Positions 36,020 through 42,170 of a stretch of DNA of 42,170 bases are shown here, piece by piece. The DNA is from an uncultured Oscillibacter sp. (GTDB taxonomy: Bacteria; Bacillota; Clostridia; Oscillospirales; Oscillospiraceae). The notes beneath the pieces were generated by a model. The model worked only from the letters and a program-made list of their open reading frames with translations. It did no database searches and was not told the DNA's origin. The position numbers and the translations under genes are program-made. The first letter of the stretch is position 1, and each line of letters opens with the position of its first letter. The stretch is from positions 1 to 42,170 of the forward strand of contig URKI01000019.1 of the NCBI GenBank assembly GCA_900548505.1, written 5' to 3'.

Positions 36020-38044
36020 ATGGCGGATTCTATCTCCATCGTCATGAAAATGAACGATGACATCAGCGGAAAACTCAAGAGCATTGCCAGCACGTCCAAG
36101 GGCGTCTCCAAGGAATTTGAGGTGCTGCAGAACCGGGCGGACGCTCTGGGGAAGCGGTATGCCGACTTCAACCAGATGTCCGCCAAAACGGCAGCGGAGG
36201 CTTTGGACGTAAAGCGGGCCATGGACGAGGCGGCAAAATCCTTCAAGAAAACGGGGGATGAGGCCGATCAGGTTCGTTTTCAGCAGCTGCGGGAAGAGTA
36301 CACGGCTCTGACCGATGCAGCCAAGACCTATGCTGAAGAGGCAAAGCAAACCCAAAAGGCCATGCGGGAGACGTATGACCAGGCCCGGAAATTGGAGGAT
36401 GGGGCCGGGGGCGGCAGCGGAGGATTTCTGACCTCTACGTTCGGGAAAACGCTGGGCGGGGCGCTGGCGGCCTCCGGCGTGATCCGGGAGATCGGATCCA
36501 GCCTGACCGGGGCGGCTACCGTCGGATTGGAAAGCGCCGTGGGTCAGCCCGTGGCCACCGCTCTCAACAGCACCCTCTCCGGTGCGTTTTCCGGTGCGGC
36601 CGCAGGCGCAATTGCAGGTCCTGTGGGTGCGGCCATCGGCGCCCTGGGCGGCGGTATTGCGGGCGCAATCAGCGGCGGCACCCGGATTTTTGAACAACAG
36701 GATGATGCTTTCAAGAGCTACGTCCAGAATACCTACGATACTGTTACCCAGGAGCAGGCAGATGCGCTCTCATCAGGCTCCACAATCGCGGGCAGTCGGG
36801 AGCAAACGTTGATGGCATTTGCCCAGAAACTGGGGGGAGATCAAGCGGCCGCTGATTACCTTGGTCAGGTGAAGGAGATGGCCAAGAGTACCAACTACAC
36901 CTATGACCAGATTACCGGGTATTCCAAGCTGCTGCTCAACAGTTACGGCACGGATGAGACGCTGGATGTTTTGATGAAGCTCTCCGATGCCACGGCCGGT
37001 CTGAATCTCAACGGTTCTGACAATGAATTGTGGATTGCCGGTCTTTCCCGAATGCGGACTACCGGAAAAGTCACCCAGGAGTATCTGAACTACTTTTCTG
37101 AGCGGGGTCTCGATGTCTACCAGGCTTTGGCTGACGCAACAGGGGCGGACAAGAGCCGGATTGCCGATATGGTATCTGGCGGCGAGATCTCCGGCGGCAT
37201 CGCTGCCCAGGCGATCCTGGATTACATCGAGAAAACCTTTGGCGGCCTGTCGGAAAGGCTGGCTGGCACCTATGACGCCATGGTGGACAATCTGGGAGAC
37301 TATGAGGCAGAGCTGGATGCCGCCATGGGTGAGGGCTATAACGAGGGGCGTAAATCCGGCCTGCAGGCCCAGATGGACTGGCTTGCTGGGGAGAGCGGCG
37401 AGGCCGTGGAAGAGGCGAACCGGGCCGTCGGTGCCTGGAAGGCGGAGTTGGAGAACCAGAAGGAGCAATATATCCGGGATGCCATGGATGCCATGATGGC
37501 CTCGGATGAATACCAAACGGCCAAGGCTGCCGGTGACGCTGCCGAAATGGGGCGATTGATCATGCAGGCCAAGGTACAGGGCATGAACGACTACAATGCC
37601 AGCGAGGGCGCTCAGGAGGCCTTGGCGGCGGAAAAGGCGCTGGTGGACAATATCCGGGCGGACACCTCTTTGAACCAGGATTACTGGGACGCGGGATATG
37701 AAAAAGGACAGTGGTTCACAAAGGGTCTGGCCGCCCACATCGGAGGCTGGTCCATTCCGGAATATGAATCCCTTCCGGGAGACTGGAGCTACAACGCCGA
37801 TACAGGCAACAGCAATGCATATGGCCTCAAGTATGTGCCGTATGACGGGTATCCTGCTCTGCTGCACCAGGGCGAGCAGGTGCTCACTGCAGAGGAGGCC
37901 CGGCGGAAAAGCCGCGTGGCAGCCGACAGTGTCTCCGTGACCATCACCGGCCCGGTGACGGTCCGCCAGGATTCCGACATTGATGCCATTGCCGTCCGCC
38001 TGGCGGAGGAGCTTGAGGCCAGGGCTCTGGCCTATGGAGGATAA
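36020..38044 (+). CDS. Tape measure protein (XkdO-like)
   Basis: The protein has 674 residues. A coiled-coil N-terminal part (about 10-130) is followed by a hydrophobic glycine/alanine-rich segment (about 150-220, with GAFSGAAAGAIAGPVGAAIG), a helical middle and a C-terminal YDGYPALLHQGEQVLTAEEARR that recurs in phage tape measures. It is short for a tape measure, implying a short contractile tail, near 100 nm by the usual 0.15 nm per residue. GGAGGAG precedes the start. Confidence 0.92.
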   Translation: MADSISIVMKMNDDISGKLKSIASTSKGVSKEFEVLQNRADALGKRYADFNQMSAKTAAEALDVKRAMDEAAKSFKKTGDEADQVRFQQLREEYTALTDAAKTYAEEAKQTQKAMRETYDQARKLEDGAGGGSGGFLTSTFGKTLGGALAASGVIREIGSSLTGAATVGLESAVGQPVATALNSTLSGAFSGAAAGAIAGPVGAAIGALGGGIAGAISGGTRIFEQQDDAFKSYVQNTYDTVTQEQADALSSGSTIAGSREQTLMAFAQKLGGDQAAADYLGQVKEMAKSTNYTYDQITGYSKLLLNSYGTDETLDVLMKLSDATAGLNLNGSDNELWIAGLSRMRTTGKVTQEYLNYFSERGLDVYQALADATGADKSRIADMVSGGEISGGIAAQAILDYIEKTFGGLSERLAGTYDAMVDNLGDYEAELDAAMGEGYNEGRKSGLQAQMDWLAGESGEAVEEANRAVGAWKAELENQKEQYIRDAMDAMMASDEYQTAKAAGDAAEMGRLIMQAKVQGMNDYNASEGAQEALAAEKALVDNIRADTSLNQDYWDAGYEKGQWFTKGLAAHIGGWSIPEYESLPGDWSYNADTGNSNAYGLKYVPYDGYPALLHQGEQVLTAEEARRKSRVAADSVSVTITGPVTVRQDSDIDAIAVRLAEELEARALAYGG

Positions 38045-38047
38045 TGT

Positions 38048-38683
38048 GTGGACATCATTTTTTTGAACAGCAAAACCGGAGAGCAGCTGACCATGCCGGT
38101 GACACCATCGGAATTCCGTGTGGAAACCGGCCGGGCGGTGACGCAACTGGACATGGCACAGACCGGGCAGGTGAATCTGCCCGGCCTGGAGGCGCTGTTC
38201 AACGAACAGCAGACATTCCTGCTGCCGTCCTCCGCCCGGAACTATACCTCGGCAGGATATGGAGGGAACCCCTATGGGATCGTGGATACCCTGACGCGGT
38301 GGAGCCGATCCGGCGATGTGCTGCGGCTGATCGTCACAGATACGCCGGTAAATCTTCCGATCCTGCTGGCCCCTGTTCGCTACGGCGAGCAGGATGGCAC
38401 GGGAGATGTCTATGTGACGCTGACCATGCGCCAGTACCGGGAACTGGCCGCGGAGACCACGGAGCAGGCGGCCACCGGAAACGCCGGGCGCACGCAGTCC
38501 CCGGAAACGAAACCCGCCGCCACCTATACCGTGGTCAGCGGCGATACCATGTGGGGCATTGCCCGGCGATATTATGGCGACGGCACCTTGGCCTGGAAGC
38601 TGGCAGCCTATAACGGCATCCCAAATGCCAACCTGATCTACCCAGGGCAGAAAGTCACCATTCCGGACAGATCCCTGTTGTGA
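38048..38683 (+). CDS. LysM tail protein (XkdP-like)
   Basis: The protein has 211 residues. The N-terminal region binds the tail end (PVTPSEFRVETGR, then VNLPGLEALFNEQQTF). The C-terminal LysM is YTVVSGDTMWGIARRYYGD to YPGQKVTIPD (about 162-208), which binds peptidoglycan. The GTG at 38048 is eight bases after GGAGG, so it is preferred over the ATG at 38044 in another frame. It matches the order of the PBSX tail. Confidence 0.9.
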   Translation: MDIIFLNSKTGEQLTMPVTPSEFRVETGRAVTQLDMAQTGQVNLPGLEALFNEQQTFLLPSSARNYTSAGYGGNPYGIVDTLTRWSRSGDVLRLIVTDTPVNLPILLAPVRYGEQDGTGDVYVTLTMRQYRELAAETTEQAATGNAGRTQSPETKPAATYTVVSGDTMWGIARRYYGDGTLAWKLAAYNGIPNANLIYPGQKVTIPDRSLL

Positions 38684-38692
38684 GGTGATGAG

Positions 38693-39679
38693 ATGGCTTT
38701 CGATGATCTTCTGAAAATCCGCACCTGGGCCAGGGACGGAAGCAAAACCTCCCATATCACGGAGCTGGTCCAAAACAAGACCTGGAGTGGGAGTTATCAG
38801 GACTGTGCCAGGAAGCTTACCTATACGGCCCTGCCCCAGGCCCTCAGCGAGCTGGGCGGCCGGGTCCGGCTCTACCATGAGGCGGACATTCTGTTTTCCG
38901 GCTCCGTATTCGCCCGGCGGCGCAATTCCCTGGAGGACGTCTTTTCCGTCACCGCCTACGACAGGGGGATCTATCTGAAGAAAAACGAGACCTACCGCAA
39001 GGTGCGCAGCCAGACGCCGGAGGCGGTGACGGCGCAGCTGTGCGCGGAATTCGGCATCCCCACCGGGACGCTGGCAGACACCGGCGTGAAGCTGTCCCGG
39101 AATTTCCTGCCGGCGACCCTGTATCAGGTGATCCAGACCATGTACACCCTGGCCTCGGAGCAGACCGGGAAGCAGTACCAGATCCGCTTCCGTTCCGACG
39201 CGCTGGAGGTGGTGGAAAAGGCCCGGGGGCCGGAGACGCTGCGGCTGATCCCGGGCAGCAACCTGCTCTCCTGCGAGAGCGGCGAGTCCATTGAAAACCT
39301 GGTGACAAGCGTGGCGGTCTACGACGAGGAATACCGCCATCTCGCCACCTATGACAGCACCCAGGGGCTGCGGGAGCTATATGGTCTCATGCAGCAGGCT
39401 ATCCGTGCCAGCGACAAGGAGGACCCGGCCCAATCTGCCCGGCAGATCCTGGAGGAGAACGGCATCAAGACCACCATTACCGCAAAATGCCTGGGAAATA
39501 CAAAGCTCATCACAGGAAACGCCGTGGTGGTCCATGAGCCGGTCACCGGCACGGACGGCCTGTTCTGGATCCTTTCGGACAGCCACACCACGGCAAACGG
39601 AATTTATCAAACGACGGTTACCCTGGATTTCCGCAACCTGATGGACAAACAGGAGGCGGGCAGCGTGCCGACAGAATGA
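38693..39679 (+). CDS. Baseplate hub protein (XkdQ-like)
   Basis: The protein has 328 residues. The gp27-like hub fold is suggested by FDDLLKIRTWARDGSKTSHITE, SVTAYDRGIYLKKNET and a beta-rich end. It joins the tube to the baseplate. It ends just before palindrome copy 8. The start has GAGGTGATGAG. Confidence 0.88.
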   Translation: MAFDDLLKIRTWARDGSKTSHITELVQNKTWSGSYQDCARKLTYTALPQALSELGGRVRLYHEADILFSGSVFARRRNSLEDVFSVTAYDRGIYLKKNETYRKVRSQTPEAVTAQLCAEFGIPTGTLADTGVKLSRNFLPATLYQVIQTMYTLASEQTGKQYQIRFRSDALEVVEKARGPETLRLIPGSNLLSCESGESIENLVTSVAVYDEEYRHLATYDSTQGLRELYGLMQQAIRASDKEDPAQSARQILEENGIKTTITAKCLGNTKLITGNAVVVHEPVTGTDGLFWILSDSHTTANGIYQTTVTLDFRNLMDKQEAGSVPTE

Positions 39680-39680
39680 T

Positions 39681-39697
39681 GTGTCCGAATCGGACAC
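39681..39697. promoter_or_regulatory. Dispersed palindrome, copy 8
   Basis: GTGTCCGAATCGGACAC, perfect. It lies one base after the hub gene stop and immediately before the GGGAGGA of the next gene. Confidence 0.9.
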
Positions 39698-39710
39698 GGG
39701 AGGAACCACA

Positions 39711-40103
39711 TTGGATGGATACGCTCGTATTTATGAAGCCATGCGCAAAGCCGGAGACGAGGGCGCGCGGGCCGGGCGTCTCCGGCTGCGGCTGGGGACG
39801 GTAACCGCAGTCTCTCCGCTTTCCGTGGAGGTGGCCGGTACAGAGCAGGAGGCGGATCGGTTTTATATCAGCTGCCGTCTGCTGGCAGGGCATACGGAGA
39901 ACATCAAGCTCACCGGCGGAGCCGGGGGCTTTACCGCCAACAGCGGTTCTCATGGGGTGTCCGTTGATCCGGGGACCGTACAGATTACCCGGCTTGTCCA
40001 GACGCTGGAGGAGCCGTTGCTGCAGGCGGGCGATCTGGTCCTCCTGCTGACGGATGACGACCAGACGTTTTATCTTATCGACAAGGTGGTGCGGGCGACA
40101 TGA
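39711..40103 (+). CDS. Baseplate protein XkdR-like (DUF2577)
   Basis: The protein has 130 residues when started at the TTG at 39711, seven bases after GGGAGGA. A GTG at 39681 in the same frame lies inside the palindrome and is rejected. LGTVTAVSPLSVEVAG and the C-terminal GDLVLLLTDDDQTFYLIDKV fit the DUF2577 (gpV-related) OB-like fold. It overlaps the XkdS-like gene by four bases. Confidence 0.85.
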   Translation: MDGYARIYEAMRKAGDEGARAGRLRLRLGTVTAVSPLSVEVAGTEQEADRFYISCRLLAGHTENIKLTGGAGGFTANSGSHGVSVDPGTVQITRLVQTLEEPLLQAGDLVLLLTDDDQTFYLIDKVVRAT

Positions 40104-40528
40104 TGAATCTTTTTCCCATCATCCAGCCGGAGGCGGAAACGCCCGTACAGGCGCAGCTCCCCCTGTGCCGGGAGGTGGCCTGGGACTTTGACCGGGGCGT
40201 TCCCGTCTATGCCGGCGGCCGTCCGGTGGAGGTCACCGGCGTGGAGGCCGTGCGGGTATGGATATGGAAGGCCCTGAAAACCGCCCGATTCCGCCATGAT
40301 ATTTACACCTGGGACTACGGCTGCGAGGCAGAGAGCCTCATCGGCAGAGCCTTCACCGCTCAGGTGAAAGAGAGCGAGGCGGCCCGGTATGTTCGGGAGG
40401 CCCTGGCACCCAACCCCTACATCACAGACGTCCGGCAGGTGGATGTGACCTTTCAGGATACAGGGCTGGAGATCTCCTGCCAGGTATCCACCATTTACGG
40501 AGAAGCGGAGGTAACGGCATATGTATGA
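40100..40528 (+). CDS. Baseplate wedge protein XkdS-like (DUF2634)
   Basis: The protein has 142 residues. MNLFPIIQPEAETP, VRVWIWKALKTARFRHDIYTWDYG and the ITDVRQVDVTFQDTGLEISC end match DUF2634, related to phage lysozyme-like gp25 wedge proteins. It overlaps both neighbours, as expected in the baseplate operon. Confidence 0.9.
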   Translation: MMNLFPIIQPEAETPVQAQLPLCREVAWDFDRGVPVYAGGRPVEVTGVEAVRVWIWKALKTARFRHDIYTWDYGCEAESLIGRAFTAQVKESEAARYVREALAPNPYITDVRQVDVTFQDTGLEISCQVSTIYGEAEVTAYV

Positions 40529-41612
40529 AAATCTGACGGTGGAGGATATCAAGCATCGGATCCTGGAGCGGATCACCACGAATCTGCAGACCCGGGAGGG
40601 AAGCTATACCAATGACGTGATCTCTGCGGCGGCGGCAGAAATCACGGAGGTCTATCACAGCATGGACGCCCTGCTGCCCGCCTTTTATCTGGATGAGGCC
40701 AGCGGAACATACATCGACCGGCAGGCCGCTGTGGTGGGCATTACCCGGAAGCATGGTACCAAGGCCGCCTGTGCAATTACCTTCACCGGCTCCAACGGAG
40801 CCCGGGTGCCCGCCGGAACGCCCTTTTACACCACTGCCGGCCTGGCCTTTACCCTGCGGGAGACCGTGACCGTGGAGGACGGCACAGCTGCCGGCACGCT
40901 GGATGCATCGGAGGTGGGCGACCTCTACAACATCGGCGCCGGGGAGATCACCCAGACGTTGAAGAACTTCTCAGGTATCACCGGCTACACCAACGGCGAG
41001 GCGTCCGGCGGTACAGATCCGGAGAGCGATGCGTCCCTGCTTTCCCGCTATCTGGATCGTATGCGGCGAACTCCGACCTCCGGGAACCCCTACCACTACC
41101 AGCAGTGGGCCAACAGCGTGGCGGGCGTGGGTGCGTCCCGGGTCATTGCAAAGTGGGATGGCCCCGGCACGGTGAAGGTCATCCTGACGGATCCCAACAT
41201 GGAGCCGGCAGCGGAAGAGACGGTGGAGGCCTGCGGGGCGTACATTGAGTCGCAGCGGCCCGTGGGGGCCGCCGTCACCGTGGAGGCCGCGAAGCCGCTG
41301 GAACTGCCTGTTTCGTCCACGGTGACCATCGACGGCACCACCACCCGGGAGGAGGTGCAAACGGCCTTCGCGGGGGCCTTGGGGGCATATTTTCGCTCGC
41401 TGGTCACCACCGCCTTTTCCCGGAACCTGGACGGGCAGCTTGACACGCTGGAGATGGAAACCTATACCGTCAGCTATAACCGCATCAGTGCCATCTTGCT
41501 GATGATCCCCGGTGTGGTGGATCACACGGCGCTGCTGGTGGGCGGCGGTACGGAGAACATCTCCGTGGCAGCGGATGCAGTGCCGGTACTGACGGAGGTG
41601 AGGGTATCGTGA
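40521..41612 (+). CDS. Baseplate J-like protein (XkdT-like)
   Basis: The protein has 363 residues. Landmarks are YENLTVEDIKHRILERI, the middle FTGSNGARVPAGTPFYT and GGTDPESDASLLSRYLDRM, and GNPYHYQQWANSVAGVGASRV. These are features of the gpJ/gp6 wedge family that forms the baseplate ring and transmits the contraction signal. It overlaps the next gene by four bases. Confidence 0.94.
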   Translation: MYENLTVEDIKHRILERITTNLQTREGSYTNDVISAAAAEITEVYHSMDALLPAFYLDEASGTYIDRQAAVVGITRKHGTKAACAITFTGSNGARVPAGTPFYTTAGLAFTLRETVTVEDGTAAGTLDASEVGDLYNIGAGEITQTLKNFSGITGYTNGEASGGTDPESDASLLSRYLDRMRRTPTSGNPYHYQQWANSVAGVGASRVIAKWDGPGTVKVILTDPNMEPAAEETVEACGAYIESQRPVGAAVTVEAAKPLELPVSSTVTIDGTTTREEVQTAFAGALGAYFRSLVTTAFSRNLDGQLDTLEMETYTVSYNRISAILLMIPGVVDHTALLVGGGTENISVAADAVPVLTEVRVS

Positions 41613-42148
41613 GAGCACTGATTTCCCGCTATCCTGACTTCTACACAGGCTCGCCCGAGTTTGTGGATCTGCAGGATGCGCTGGAGCCGGAGGCCCTGGC
41701 GCTTTGGACGGTCCGGGACGGTTTGATGGATCAGCTGTGTGTGAATACCGCCACCTGGGGCCTTCGGTATTGGGAGCAGACGCTGGGGATCCCTGTGGAA
41801 CAGGAGAAGGCGCTGGAGTACCGGCGCAGCCGGATCCGCTCCAAGCTGCGGGGATCCGGCGTCACTACGGTGGCGCTGATCGAGTCGGTGGCGGAGAGCT
41901 TTTCCAACGGCGATGTTGCCGTGACGGAGGATCCACAAGCCTGCCGGCTGGAAATCAAGTTTGTGGGGACTGTAGGGATCCCCCCCAATCTGGAGGATCT
42001 GACGGAGTCCCTGCGGGAGATCTTGCCGGCGCATTTGGCCTGGGACTATGTGATTGTTTTTAATACCTGGAACGAGACTGCGCAGCACACGTGGGATGAG
42101 CTGCGGACGCGGTCTTGGGATGGCGTGAAAGGAGAGGCATGGGCATGA
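41609..42148 (+). CDS. Tail protein XkdU-like (DUF2313)
   Basis: The protein has 179 residues. It starts at a GTG overlapping the preceding stop (GTGA). YYWEQTLGI-type motif (here LRYWEQTLGIPVEQEKALEY), RRSRIRSKLRGSGV and PAHLAWDYVIVFNTW match the YmfQ/DUF2313 family linking baseplate to fibres. It completes the PBSX-like order xkdK to xkdU. Confidence 0.9.
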   Translation: MRALISRYPDFYTGSPEFVDLQDALEPEALALWTVRDGLMDQLCVNTATWGLRYWEQTLGIPVEQEKALEYRRSRIRSKLRGSGVTTVALIESVAESFSNGDVAVTEDPQACRLEIKFVGTVGIPPNLEDLTESLREILPAHLAWDYVIVFNTWNETAQHTWDELRTRSWDGVKGEAWA

Positions 42149-42170
42149 GTGCGACTTCAAACCTTGGGCT
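42145..42170 (+). CDS. Start of a tail fibre-region protein (partial)
   Basis: Only MSATSNLGL is visible before the window ends. The ATG overlaps the preceding stop (ATGA); an in-frame ATG at 42139 is the alternative, closer to the AAAGGAG site. The position after XkdU and this opening are typical of tail fibre or fibre-adaptor genes. Confidence 0.55.

Larger units (their letters stand above)
11547..42170. mobile_element. Prophage with HK97-type head and contractile PBSX-type tail (right end outside the window)
   Basis: An integrase next to a tRNA 3' end opens a continuous phage order: lysogeny genes, repressor region, replication and partition genes, terminase, head, contractile tail and baseplate. 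At least 30.6 kb is present. Lysis genes, tail fibres and attR are not in the window. The left boundary is placed after the tRNA CCA by inference; the exact attL core cannot be defined without attR. Confidence 0.93.

Noticed and set aside
36020..38044. Siphovirus-type tail
   Set aside because: The sheath gene at 33587 and the baseplate J, XkdS and XkdU homologues show a contractile tail.
38044..38613. Alternative gene starting at the ATG at 38044
   Set aside because: That frame gives no recognisable protein, whereas the GTG at 38048 opens the LysM protein with proper spacing to the ribosome binding site.
36773..39340. Long minus-strand ORF of 855 codons across the tail genes
   Set aside because: It is the shadow of plus-strand tape measure, LysM and hub genes in GC-rich DNA; no domain or ribosome binding site. 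The same holds for the long minus-strand ORFs at 6462-8927 and 29668-32031 and 9350-11458.
13949..39697. The 17-bp palindromes as terminators or RNA leader hairpins
   Set aside because: No T run follows any copy in the direction of transcription, three of eight copies would have a broken stem, and three lie inside reading frames.
13949..39697. The palindromes as chromosomal Spo0J-type parS
   Set aside because: The sequence does not resemble the conserved TGTTTCACGTGAAACA site.

Overview
The window begins with 48 bases of sequencing adapter: an i7 primer tail, an 8-base index and the 19-base Tn5 mosaic end. Genomic DNA therefore starts at base 49, at a contig edge. GC-rich genes with strong AGGAGG ribosome binding sites, EF-P next to a CD1247-family protein, a YqeG phosphatase and a type II pantothenate kinase suggest a gut Clostridia bacterium, most likely Oscillospiraceae. 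That placement is inferred from gene types, not from a marker gene.

Bases 49-11546 are ordinary chromosome: a Dabb protein (partial), a GH18-like barrel protein, yqeG, efp, a CD1247-type zinc-ribbon protein, an HD hydrolase and CoaW pair divergent from nicotinate phosphoribosyltransferase, cardiolipin synthase, a TtcA-like PP-loop protein, a 20-repeat Sel1 protein and tRNA-Gln(CTG). Promoters with near-consensus hexamers can be read in front of most of these units.

From just after the tRNA to the right edge lies a prophage of at least 30.6 kb, cut off by the window. Its leftward lysogeny and cargo arm holds a tyrosine integrase, an HsdR-N-like nuclease-fold protein, a lipoprotein and an XRE repressor. 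The rightward early/replication arm holds small HTH proteins, an initiator-like protein containing six 15-bp iterons, a DnaB-type helicase, ParA, a fused ParB-XRE-DUF551 protein, SSB and an HUH Rep-like protein. A strong terminator follows, then the packaging and head genes of HK97 type (HNH, TerS, TerL, portal, ClpP-type protease, capsid, connectors). The contractile tail follows the PBSX/Xkd order: sheath, tube, chaperone with a -1 frameshift site, tape measure, LysM protein, hub, XkdR, XkdS, baseplate J and XkdU. The phage is therefore a myovirus-like mosaic.

The most unusual signal is a 17-bp palindrome, GTGTCCGAWTCGGACAC, present eight times across 25.7 kb of the prophage and, on reading, absent from the 11.5 kb of flanking host DNA. 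Three copies lie in frame inside genes (parB, ssb, head connector) and all encode VSDSDT. The other five sit just upstream of ribosome binding sites. The only departures from the consensus are C-to-A changes at one symmetrical half-site position. With parA and parB on the same element, this looks like a dispersed partition-site or operator network, comparable in concept to the scattered centromeres of phage N15 or the stoperators of phage L5. What binds these sites is inferred, not shown.
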